This document shows positions 43,824-54,075 of a DNA stretch of 64,000 bases, piece after piece. Both the position numbers and the translations under genes were made by a program. Every line of letters begins with the position of its first letter. Position 1 is the first letter of the stretch. Under the pieces are notes generated by a model. The model did not search any database. It was not told the origin of the DNA and saw only the letters and a program-made list of their open reading frames with translations. Location of the stretch: contig NW_026570293.1 of NCBI RefSeq assembly GCF_019649055.1, positions 496,001 through 560,000 on the forward strand. The letters run 5' to 3'. The stretch is from Paramacrobiotus metropolitanus (taxonomy: Eukaryota; Tardigrada; Eutardigrada; Parachela; Macrobiotidae).

Positions 43824-44764
43824 GTAAATCTACTATCTACTAAATCTACTACGCCTTTCCAAAACCGTTGTTTTGGTGGATTACTGAAGTCAAAACATGT
43901 AAATGGCGCCTAAAATTCTTGAGCAGTAACAAATCACATTTAACGATACTCAAGGCAGTTGAGAAATACTTGTATAAATGAGAATTGCGAAAAATCATTG
44001 CAGGATAATTGGCAACCACAACACAGCGTTTACCCACCCACAAAGCTGTCTGATATTATATGTAATTTTACAAACGATGTCCGTCAAGCTGGGATTGCCA
44101 GTCATGGACTGTTTGCATCAAGTTCTACGTTACTAGCACTGACCTTTTAGTTTCAGAGATGATGTTGTAAACAAATTTTAGTCTAATTTTTGGAACAATT
44201 ATTCTATCGATTTGGTGAGGCCTACACAACTTGCTGAAATTATTTTCTGCTACCAGGTAATTGTTTCTATGCAGGACGACGACGATTTAACTGGCGGTAG
44301 TTACGTAAACACCGATTTATGTATGTATGGTCCACGACGCCCGAACACAATCGTCATCAAGCCTAAACAGTATTCTGTGGGCTGGGTTTTTTTATTGGAA
44401 AGTCGAAAAGCTACTGCACGATATTACACGTTATTGCAGTAAGGACATCATTAATTTTAGTTTTCAAGGTACAAAGTCACAACGTACGGTATATACCGCA
44501 CGTACGCACAAACTGCACTCGCAATTGCATGGCTTTACATGCATATCAGCAGCATATGCACTAATTAATTTGTAGACGACTTTTCTAATAATATTATTAA
44601 GAAAAAGACCTTATTTAACCAATCCTTTTAGTAAAGTATTAAGTTAATCGGTGTAATGATTATTAATAACTGTCGCAACGCTCCAGCAGTAATACTGCAA
44701 CGTACTGATTTGTGTTCAATCTTTAACAATTCGTCCTCTAATAAACAATTCAGCGCCATGTAGT
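43824..44764. other. Spacer, no supported gene
   Basis: Short frames only (for example 44212-44575); no motifs. Confidence 0.4.
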
Positions 44765-45715
44765 CTAATAAGTGCAGACTGCAGAGGGTCGATTTTCATG
44801 TTGCCAAATAAAATCTTGCACTTTTATTTCAATTAGCAATGCCGGCCGACTTCCTTGATGAACTGGCGGGTACTTTCGCCACAACTTCCCATAGTTTCGA
44901 GCCACTGGCTGGAAAAAATGCCGATCAGTAAGCTCGGAACAGAGGTTTCGCTTCCGCATTTCCGCGTCTTCAGCAGCCGATCCCGCTGCTTCTGAACAGC
45001 CAGCTATATACGAAGTAGCGAATGTGTCACAAACTGTCACATCCCATATCAGAGGGGAGGCCATTTCTCCATGGGAAGAGTGATAAGCCGTCTGGACGCT
45101 TCCCGTTCAATGTGCTCAGTCCCGGAGGCTCCAAGATTGTCGGCACCTTTGCTGATCCGAGGCTACGCTGAATCACGCTATTTAAACTTGCATGCCTCCT
45201 GAACCTTCCCTGACTTTTTGAGCACGATAAACCATGCAAACCGAAGGTATCGACCATTTCACCGAACCGACATTTGTGCTCTTTACAATTAGTAGCCCCC
45301 ATCCGCGAAGCAACAGCGTTTCGCAGACCGGCATCGTCAATCAGTGTACCAAGGCTGGCAACCGGCAACGCAAACAGCCAGGCACTGGCATCCTTAGCAG
45401 AGACGGCCAACAGACGATCAGAGGTAATAACGTCGGCACTCTCTTTTAAGGCTTCCAGTTTCCCGACAGTCAGCATATCCGACCACAAGCGTTGGTTACT
45501 CCGGTCTTCCATCGCAGGTGTAGTCTTTCCTGTACGTTCTTCCCAGCACAACTCAACGTCAGACCGATCGTCGGGGCAATCTTCGGGCACAATAGTGCGT
45601 ACTAGCCCGTCGGTAGAATAGAGCGAAGAGAGATAGGCCGACGTAGCGATTTCTTCGGCTTTAGGCAAACCCAAGCCACCTGATTTGACCGGCAGGGACG
45701 CTTGTACGTACGTGC
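44765..45715 (-). pseudogene. Reverse-transcriptase element remnant (non-LTR-like pol, C-terminal part)
   Basis: The minus strand reads SGGLGLPKAEEIATSAYLSS, then LLAVSAKDASAWLFALPVAS, FGLHGLSCSKSQGRFRRHAS, and GKRPDGLSLFPW. It then shifts frame near 45055 to continue as IWDVTVCDTFATSYI and AEMRKRNLCSEL. This order (SGGLG, WLFALP, HGLSC, GKRPDG, WDVTVxDT) matches the region after the RT domain in a widespread invertebrate retroelement family. The frameshift, later stops and absence of the RT domain mark it as a dead 5'-truncated copy. Confidence 0.75.
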
Positions 45716-46489
45716 TATAGAATGCCCCAAAATTTGGCTATAGAATGCCTCAAACAATACAAAAAGTGTTCGCACATGTACCCGACTTTGATAAACCGGC
45801 ATATTTCTCTTGGCGTGGTTGTACATAACTCTTTACACGATCGTTGGAGTGTTGTCTGTTTGTGGTGTACGAGTACTATTATTCTGAACAAACCGGCCAT
45901 ACCAAGCCCTGTTTCGGAAACGGTTCGTGTTGTGGAATTTGTCGCGAAGTGGCCGGCTACAAGTGTCCCGAAATGTAACTGTTATGAGAGACATCCGTAT
46001 TTGCAAGACTTTTTGGAGGACTTACGGAAATAAGAAATGTACAATAATGAAGTCGGACAGGACCGGCTTTTTATCGAGGCATTTCCATTTCGGTCTTTCC
46101 TGAACTACTTTGTTATCTGACTTGTCAAATTTCTTGGTTTTCTTTATAAGTACATATGGCAGTATACCGTATACTGTAATATTATCTGGTTTTCCATTCG
46201 ATTGTGGACGATTTTCATAATTAACAGTTCTTGCCATGCTTATTAAAGCGTTTAAAGCGTTTTAAATGTAATGCGTTTTGTAACCTGAATTTATCATGGA
46301 ATTGCTCTCCGCTTCGGCCGCACAGTCAAAAAGCGAGTGCACTTCCTTGAAATGTATTTCGGTACGTCTGCAGTCTGCACATCCATCATCTTGTTCGTGC
46401 ACATGTACAACATTATGCAAGCTACTGCGTTGCCGTTTAGCGCGGACCAAGGTCCGCATTCCGTAGGCAACCCTGGGCGCCAGCAAACA
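45716..46489. other. Spacer
   Basis: GAATGCCCCAAAATTTGGCTATA is followed by a repeat of the same words at 45718-45750. The frame at 45722-46033 (+, 103 aa) has no motif and overlaps opposing frames. Confidence 0.35.
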
Positions 46490-46745
46490 TTACCGCCTCG
46501 ATGTTTTCCGGAAAACTGTTGTTATGTAAACCTTATTCCCTGCACAAGTTACTGTGTATCCAAAAGCCAGACATATGGTATGTCTGCGCAGCCGCTGTAG
46601 ATTGAACCAGATTTCCGGCTGGCTTGTGCATTTTCCTTTGCTGGCATCTGCATTCGCGTATACTAGCCAGTTAGATGAAAAAATGCTCTAGTTTTGCATT
46701 GCTCGCTGCTATGCAGATTCATATCACCTGATCTTTATCCCTGAT
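46490..46745 (+). promoter_or_regulatory. Displaced copy of a cysteine-rich-gene upstream region
   Basis: Collinear with 37770-37960 joined to 38411-38475: AGCCAGACATATGGTATGTC, GCAGCCGCTGTAG, CTGGCATCTG, GCTCGCTGCTATGCAG, then CTGATCTTTATCCC. It lacks the MITE and has no cysteine-rich gene behind it; instead it abuts and overlaps the 3' end of the Ig gene on the other strand. Confidence 0.65.
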
Positions 46746-49137
46746 TTCGCTGATATGCAGTGAGATTGCTACTTCAAATCCCTGGCCATTTTCTTCCGGT
46801 CTTACTTTCTGTCGGCTAAACTTGTAAGCCGAACTTGGGATCCGTCGAATGCAGTACTCCGCAGTGCTGTCTTCGCACAGCTTTAACGTGGAGATCGGAC
46901 TATCCAACAGTGTTATCTTCTTGTTTGTCGTCTCATTAATCTTCAAGAATCGAATCCTATCAGTGCTGTAGCCCTCTATGATGCATTTCAAAACAAACGG
47001 CTGTCCATTTATGACACTCTCCGAGCCTTCGAACCTGACATCCGGTGTCGCTGTGAAAGAAAGAGCTACGTGTAATTAAAAGCATTTCGAAGACGAACGA
47101 CAGTAGAGCGCATCTTAAATAAATTGTTCGGTTGAAATACCTTCATATAACACAACTTTATAGATGCTCTTCAGTTGAGAGACCGTATATGCAGGAAGGC
47201 TAGAGCCGGTGGTATTTACGCGGCAAGAATATCCACCCAAAACTGCGCCGCTCCTGTTGGCGGCTAGAAGATGTAGCGCGGAGCCGTTTTCTAACGCAGT
47301 GACGCTAACGCGGTTGTCTCCTTTCCTGTAGTTTTCTGGTATAATATCAGTAAGATTCGGAAACGCCCAGATTAACGGGAATGGAGGACTGAAGCGCTGT
47401 CGGCAGCGCAGTGTGACATCGCCTGTTCCGTTTCCTACCACTGAATCATCGTATAATGATTCCACTAAAAGCAAAAAAATAATTCAATACTGTACCACAG
47501 GAAGCTCATACCCATAGAAGTGCGAGAACATTTAAGTGGATAATCCAGACACTTACTACTACTGTTCGGTGTCGCGACCGATCATTTTGGCCACGTTACA
47601 TTTCGACCGAGACTCACTTCGGCCTACACTCAACTGGGCCAACGCTTATTTCGACAACTAATATTTCGGCCATCTTAAATTATTCTTTTTATTTTTTTAG
47701 GTTTCTTAGGTTTTATTTAGTTTCCTTAGGTTTCTTAGGCTTTTGGGTTTTTTTTTCACGTTTATCAGGCTTCCATAGGTTCTCTTTTATATTTTTGTGA
47801 TTCTTATTGTTTCTTAGGTTTTTTGGTTCTTATTTTTTTGCATTTTCTTATCCCTCACGTGTGACATCCTGGAATGGACCATATTAGGAACTACAGCGCG
47901 TTCATCACAGCGAATGTGGAACAGAGAGACGGTAGTGAAACTGTAACGTATGTCAAACGTGCTCAGAAACAGCGCGTGCAGAAGAGAAGAAACAAAGAAC
48001 AAGAATTCAGGTGCAACGAGAACTGAAACTGATAATTTCATTACTTTTTAACGCATGAGCGAGGTGCGGAACAACCGTCTACGTAACCGTATTTCTGTCG
48101 ACATATACTGTAGCCAAAGTGACTGGTGACCAAATTGAATGACGGCCGAAATGGAAACGGCCGAAGTGATCTGTAGCCGTTTGGTGAACAGTGTTCTCTG
48201 TCCACTGTATACTTTATAATTGGTTCGCCATGTTCTGACCAGCGAGAGCACGTTTTACCAGGCACTTACTGCTAATGACATTCATGTAAATCGTGTCCTT
48301 GTTGTTGACCTCATCGACACAACTGTACCCGCCAGCATTATCTCCGATCGGGCGCATGACGAGTTCAAGCCCCTGTGTCTCATTTTGAGTAGAAACAAAC
48401 TCTAGCCTGGAAAATCGGGGTAGTGGCCCACTCTCGTACTTCCACGTAAGATGTCCAGTACCGCCCATGCATTTCAGTCTAATATTATCCGTAGGCAAAA
48501 CGAAATTCTGTGGGCCTAGTTCACTCTCTGTTGTGATCTTTGGACCTGAAAAACAGTAAATAACGCAAACTTACCACAACGCTATTGAAGCAGGATTCAG
48601 ACCGATCAAATTAGAACAACAGATACCGATGCAAATCGTTGCAACAAGTTCGACCTGGAAAGGCTCCAAAAGATGTCAGAAAAATAGTTTTCAACAGAAA
48701 CACTTTTCCGAGCGCATTCTCAAATCAGCAATAAAGCTCTCGAAAACATGCCTTTACAACGAATCAGGCTAACCTTGTGTTGTTGCCCGTTTTTTGCGCC
48801 AGCCATCCTCGGCCGGGGAACGGATGGGCGGGCAGACGCAGCGCTTCAGCATCATGTCGCAGATCTGGATCTGACCATCGGCACATATCCCGTACGAGCA
48901 GTACACTGCAATTCGTACACAAATTTAACAATTACCGGTTTTTGCTATACTACCTAGGTAAAGCTGGCCATCCGGCAGTGTCCCTGCTGACTCCACCCCG
49001 ACCGTAAGCGGATCGCGATCGTGACATCACCATAATGACTTACAGCAACTCGTCTTGAGGTTTTCCTCGCGAAAACACTGAACACTGCCGGCATAACAGA
49101 GGATCGCCAAGCGCAACAACAGTGCAATGTTGGCCAT
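46719..49137 (-). CDS. Secreted protein joining a cysteine-rich module to three Ig domains
   Basis: Exons 49137-49044, 48905-48774, 48545-48270, 47464-47141 and 47050-46719. Every join is phase 1. Exon 1 is a family-type signal peptide (MANIALLLRLAILCYAGSVQ); exon 2 is the cysteine module (CSYGICADGQIQICD, RCVCPP) with a basic end WRKKRATQ. Its donor is GTTAGC, weak but in phase; without splicing it stops at TAG at once. Exon 3 is an Ig domain (IRLKCMGG ... LTWKYESG ... GGYSCVDE); exon 4 a second (VTLRCRQR ... IWAFPN ... GGYSCRVN); exon 5 a third that begins FVLKCIIEG but ends DKDQVI before its second Cys, at TGA 46721-46719. There is no membrane segment. It is probably secreted and adhesive or immune-like; that is inference. 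Confidence 0.65.
47685..47835. repeat. T-rich TTTCTTAGG minisatellite in an Ig-gene intron
   Basis: Irregular copies of TTTCTTAGG and TTTTTTAGG inside the 47465-48269 intron. Related to the larger patch at 53838-54075. Confidence 0.7.
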
Positions 49138-49920
49138 GGTAGGAATAGAAAAAGTCCCAAGAATTATACCTACGAGAATATGAGAATTACCGTTATATTG
49201 TCTCAGCAGTGGAACTCGTTTTCGCTTTCTACCTATTTCTGTACTTGTAGTTGTAAGTGCATTAAGAACTACAACGGTAGCGCCGAGCATCTAGCTAATC
49301 GCATATAAAATATCTCTTATCGCATCACTGTATCAAGGCTACCATAATATTATAAATGTTACACGTACTGTACAATGCGTACAAATGTACCCGTATAGAT
49401 GATAATAGATCTACCATTTAATAATATGATTTTATAATTCTGATGGTGTTTTATTTCGGCAATTTCGACACAAAGCCTAGCTAATGTGTCCGCTTGTGGA
49501 AAGTAATTACAAGGTTACAAAACTTAACCAGTAGAAAATAATCCTGAGCGTTATTAAATTGTTATTGCTTTGGGTAATGTATCCCAAGCATTATTTTTGT
49601 AGCGTGCACCATTCAGTTGTACTCTGTAATTGCATGTAGACGTTAAACAAGGCGAAAACAATCTATAATTGATTATAATGGTATCAGTGAAAATTGCGCC
49701 CGCGATTTATACGACCAATCGCGAGCGATAACAAAGACAGAAAATAGCCACCGGCATCAAACCAAACACCGTATAACCATCATGAATAATTTTTCAAAAA
49801 TATTGTCGCTTGCAAGTGCAGCTATATAATTTGCCGCGGAAGAAGATTATTGACGTTGTCAGCGAAAATACGAAGGGTGGCCACGCGCAGTCCACGGGAC
49901 ACTTTAACGAGCCAAGCCAG
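49138..49920. other. Intergenic spacer between two family members
   Basis: The block conserved upstream of the other paralogues is not evident here (49300-49340 region); TATAAAATATCTC lies at 49303-49315. No coding sequence. Confidence 0.4.
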
Positions 49921-50721
49921 TTACATGGGATATCCGCCAGGAGGGCAGACACATTCATCGCGCGCATGGTCGCAGCGCATGCGGCCGTTGTTGCACATGA
50001 CATAGCCACAGTCATCTGAAAAATCAAAAATCCAAAACTAGCGTATTACAGTACGGGTATCATTGCCTTTCGGTGAAGTGACGACCATATTAATTTTATT
50101 ATTCTGTACATTTTTTTCGAAATTTATAACCGTTGTCATCATAAGGTAAAATAAACAATATTCTGGATAATCCCGTTTTTCTCGAAAGACTATAATAATT
50201 CGTTAGTGAGGGCTTTAGAAGAACGTACAGCTAGAACGATTAAAATATGACAAAATTGTCGAAGTATAATATGCGGCGTTGTAAGTTCGGCAGTGAAACG
50301 CATAATTCGTTTTAAACTGATTTGCACTTACAGCAACCGCTGCCCCGGGGTTTTCCGGTCACTTCTTCCCCTGACGCTGTTCCCCGATGCGCTCGCTTAT
50401 CACGTCGACCGCCCTCGGCCGGGGACCGGGCGGGCGGGCAAACACAACGCTCCAGTGTCGTGTCGCATATCTGGTGTTGTCCGTCGCTACATATTCCGAA
50501 AGCGCAGTCCACTGCACGTAGACAAAACAGCACCATTAACCCTACTATTTTTGCGCTGACTGCACGCATCACTGCAAAAGCTACCGACGCAGACCAGAAG
50601 TTAATAATGTATTAAAATATACTTACAGCACCCCGTCTTGAGCGGTTTTTTTGGGAGCACACTGGACTATGCATGCGGCCAGAAGAATGGAGAAACATAT
50701 CAGCAGTACAGCCTTAGCCAT
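49921..50721 (-). CDS. Two-module cysteine-rich secreted protein (paralogue C), exon 1 out of frame by one base
   Basis: Exons 50721-50628, 50511-50332 and 50015-49921. Exon 1 encodes a signal peptide (MAKAVLLICFSILLAACIVQ). Exon 2 has CAFGICSDGQHQICD and RCVCPPARSP, then a linker with RRDKRAHRG; exon 3 has CGYVMCNNGRMRCD and ECVCPPGGYPM, closing at TAA. Exons 2 and 3 join in phase 1 as in the paralogue at 56.7 kb. Exon 1, however, holds a run of seven A (50645-50651, T on plus) that puts its 3' end one base out of phase relative to all paralogues. This is either a disabling mutation or a homopolymer error. The linker RRDKR could be a furin-like site separating the two modules. Confidence 0.65.
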
Positions 50722-50891
50722 GGTGGCATTGGATTTTTTCTTAGAAACAGCAATAGAGTTTACAGTGCAGCACGACGCTAAACATTAATACTGATGCACC
50801 AATAACGCTTCGCAGTGTTGCAGTCGCTAGAAAAAGTAGGAAATTGTCTAGGACCAAGTTACATAAGCATCCATGGCCAGGCCTGTTTGCT

Positions 50892-50909
50892 GGCGACTGG
50901 ATAAGGATC
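50892..50909 (-). promoter_or_regulatory. Conserved 5' block of the cysteine-rich family
   Basis: Plus-strand GGCGACTGGATAAGGATC, 171 bp upstream of the start at 50721; same orientation relative to the gene as in the other paralogues, with a few substitutions. Confidence 0.6.
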
Positions 50910-50999
50910 ATCAAAATGATCTGGATCTGCGGAGCCATACACAAAACACCCGTACATTTTTGCCAAACCATTATCGGCTACTGCTACTCTGCTAACACG

Positions 51000-52494
51000 A
51001 TATGTTTGTTACTTGCTTAACGGAATGCGAATAGTGAACAAATTAAATCCATTTTTAAAATTAAATCCATTTCCGTCGGACCACCAGACCAATAAACCAG
51101 GCTGGCTAAACTTTTGATGTTAAATTAAGGTGGACTTTTACTTTGGTGCAGCATAAAGGCGATTTACACTGTATATGCTGTACGTATATGATTTACACTG
51201 TATATGCTGTATGTACACGCGCAATACTGCGTAATGCAGCACTTCATTTGTTGGGCTGCAGATTCCTTTGGATGTATTATAAAGCTCTAATCCTTGCTGG
51301 GAAGGGAATATGGAATAGTTATAGTGCAGAACGAAAAAAGTGCCAAGCGACCAGTCGGCCGCACCTAAAAATATTTAATATTAAACTCGAAAACCATTGT
51401 TGGCGGCTTGGCATTGCTGAACAGCGCCACGGATACGCTGATTCACCTTACCGGCATGACTGGGGCCCTGGCAAGTGGCGATATCATGCATTTGAGTGAA
51501 AACGAAAAAGAAACGAATGAATGAAAATTTCAATGAATGAATGAAATGAATGGATGAATGAAAATTCCCATTTTTATGATTTCTTATCCGCTTTAATTTA
51601 TAATATTGGCATCTTCCGTAACATTAAAACCTACTGCGCTCTTTTTGTTGAAAAATTTTCGGAAGTGTTAGCGAAAATTTTCGGAAGTTCTACATAATTC
51701 AGCGGTCCGTGATTAACACGTGGAAATCGGTGGAACATATCGGATGCGGAATAGAACGGATATGGACGAGGGAGACGTTTCTTAATGCCCCACAACAAAG
51801 AAGGAACAGAACACAAGTGCATACCACATTCTTAATAGAATTGCACGAATTTAGATATATATCCTGTAAATGAATTTTATGACTGTATTACAATGGATGG
51901 GTGTGTACGGAAAAAATATTAAATGTCAATACAGTTGCTGTATTAACATACAATAATCTGTATTAAGTATTGCTACATTAACGAGTTACAGTACAGTACA
52001 GTCAATATATTAAAAGTTTTAATTCTGCAATGTGCAACCAATCCACTGCAAAGAAATAAATTATGTATAAGTAAAAATTTATTAGTAAGTACAGAATTGT
52101 TGGCATTAGGTGCTTACTTCAACAAGGATCGGTACATATTAAATCAATCATACTGACATTTGACATTAGTACGTAAACAATATGGGAATGAATTACTTAG
52201 TTCTGTATTAGGATCTTCAAAACTGTTTTCGTATTATACTACTCGTATATAAAATACTAATCTTATCGTTATTCTGAACCTGGCAAAGGAATAAAACGAT
52301 AATATTAAACCGAATCATGGATAGGTACTGTGGGACGTAGAAGGTAAGTACTAGTAGAGTACATATATAGTACGAGTAGTATCCCACTGAGTTTTTGCCT
52401 TCGGGTTCTTTTCCTGTAATAACTCTGATATTCGACCGAATCCAGTAATATCCTGCACTAATCCTCCACTCTGTACTACGCCTACCTCCGCCAT
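51000..52494. other. Spacer with small repeats
   Basis: GATTTACACTGTATATGCTGTA occurs twice in tandem at 51161-51213; an (AATG)n microsatellite lies at about 51510-51565. No supported gene. Confidence 0.5.
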
Positions 52495-52969
52495 ATGTCC
52501 CAGCACTTATCCGTGCTTTTCGTTTTTCTGGCTGCCCTGATCCCCCGCTCCCCGCCTACTCCACTGGCCCCGCCCCACCAACTTCCCGTCTTCCCCTGCT
52601 CCTGGCCGCCCCCATCCCCCCCACATTGCCGTCTGTCCCTCGCAGTCTCCGCCCGCTCAAACGTCCCCCACCGGTTGTCCGTGGCCCAGACATCCGCTGA
52701 TCCGCTGTAGTGCCACGGACTGGGTGTGCTGCCCGGATCCGCAGTACGGACAGTATGCCAGCGCCGCCCGCGCCCGCGATGAGCAGTATGCCTGCGCGGT
52801 CTCCAGTGGTATGCAGTGGCATAAGAGCCCCGAGGCGGACGAAGCGGCCGGGGATGTGGCGAGGCCGAGAGATGTACCGGCCCTGGCAGTCGCGATGGAT
52901 GGTCTCGATGAACCGTTGGCGGATCCGGTGGATGCGCCGTTAGTCGCGGAGTCTGTTGTGGCAACGTAA
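52495..52969 (+). CDS. GC-rich putative secreted protein gene split between two frames
   Basis: A frame from 52495 begins with a signal-like MSQHLSVLFVFLAALIPRSP and runs Pro-rich to a TAG at 52708-52710. An overlapping frame from about 52530 to 52969 reads LIRCSATDWVCCPDPQYGQY and QYACAVSSGMQWHKSP, then an acidic Ala/Asp-rich tail. The Cys-rich part looks like real protein; together they suggest one secreted protein with a frameshift or a missed short intron. The block is strikingly GC-rich against AT-rich flanks. The minus frame 52997-52482 is arginine/glycine-rich and is probably a shadow. Confidence 0.35.
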
Positions 52970-53121
52970 AAGTACTTACGTTAATACAACTGTACAATCT
53001 GACAACCCAGTGCCTATGATTTTCAAGTTGAATGTGCTAAGTGCTAACCCATAAAAAATCACGATGAGAAATAAATGAAAATACAGCAAAAGTATAATTT
53101 ATACAGTACGTACATTAACAG

Positions 53122-53310
53122 TTAATTATTACCTACATCCGTAACAACCGTGACGGCATAGGCTAATGTTCTAATGTTTGACCCAACGGTAAGGCCGATT
53201 TTGACGCGGTCAAGTGCGTCAGAATCGTCGCAACCACGCGGGTAATCTTGCACTATTGCCAACTCGGTGCGTCTCAAGGGAGCCTCAAAAAACAAATTGT
53301 TGCCATGGGC
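53122..53310 (-). CDS. Duplicated exon-like unit, copy B
   Basis: Begins after a CGTGCAG acceptor at 53311 as AHGNNLFFEAP and ends with RVKIGLTVG and a TAA. Aligns at protein level with copy A over about 50 residues, with a gap of three codons. Unknown product. Confidence 0.4.
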   Translation of the reverse strand, partial: AHGNNLFFEAPLRRTELAIVQDYPRGCDDSDALDRVKIGLTVGSNIRTLAYAVTVVTDVGNN

Positions 53311-53521
53311 CTGCACGTCTCGGCTTCGGACCTAGCTCCAAACACAGCACTATTTAGTAGAGTAGTTAATGCAGTGAAGTAAAGCACGCTAGCCGCCTCG
53401 GCACGGACAGAAGCGAACATGAATCGCCGAAATACGAAACCGATTAGCAAACCTCACGCCGCCGAATTAATTACGGATGTAGTCCTCCGTAAACTGGCTA
53501 CAGTACTTTCATCCGTAACTC

Positions 53522-53794
53522 CTATACACGATTGACGACGGGCGCAATGATCGGGCGAACCGCTGGGCCGATTTCAACGCGGCCAAGTGCGTTAGAACCG
53601 TCGAAACGGCGCGAAGGTTTATACGCAACAGCGGAATCGATTCGCCCCAAAGGGGAAGCAGGAACCCCAAAAAACAAGCTGTTGCCATGGGCCGCCATAG
53701 ACGAATATAGGCTAATGCGGAGCGACAGAGGCAAACCGCGCCCTTCGGCATCGCTTCGCTTACAATTCTTGAAAAATGCGGAAAATGAGTCCAA
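53522..53794 (-). CDS. Duplicated exon-like unit, copy A
   Basis: The frame contains MAAHGNSLFFGVPASPLGRI and ALGRVEIGPAVRPII before a TAG at 53524-53522. The part from AHGN onward matches copy B; the N-terminal 32 residues do not. The size difference between the copies preserves frame, which suggests coding constraint. Unknown product. Confidence 0.4.
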   Translation of the reverse strand: MDSFSAFFKNCKRSDAEGRGLPLSLRISLYSSMAAHGNSLFFGVPASPLGRIDSAVAYKPSRRFDGSNALGRVEIGPAVRPIIAPVVNRV

Positions 53795-53837
53795 ATAAAA
53801 TAAATCATCCTGAGGATTAACGTGATCTGTATTTTTC

Positions 53838-54075
53838 TTTGGTTTCTTAGGTTTCTTAGATTTTCAGGTTGTTCTTAGGTTTCTTAGGTTGTTCTTAGGT
53901 TTCTTAGGCTTCTTAGATTTTTTCTGTTTATTATTCTCAGATTCTTAGGTTTCCCAGGTTTTCCTAGGTTTCTTAGGTTTCTTAAGTTTCTTATATTTTC
54001 TCAGATTCTCGTGTTTCTTAATTTTGCTATGTTTTCTGAGGTTTTCTCTGATTTATTATATTTTTAAGTTTGCTT
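53838..54075. repeat. TTTCTTAGG minisatellite
   Basis: Irregular tandem GGTTTCTTAGGTTTCTTAG words for about 240 bp, of the same type as 47685-47835. Confidence 0.8.

Noticed and set aside
44765-45674. 215-aa and 99-aa ORFs as host genes
   Set aside because: They are two frames of one retroelement remnant separated by a frameshift.
52482-52997. 171-aa minus-strand Arg/Pro/Gly-rich ORF
   Set aside because: GC-rich composition leaves all frames open; the plus-strand readings have a signal peptide and cysteine pattern, this one does not.
47685-54075. TTAGG-containing T-rich tracts as telomeric repeats
   Set aside because: The unit is an irregular TTTCTTAGG, interrupted and intron-located; it is not a (TTAGG)n array.
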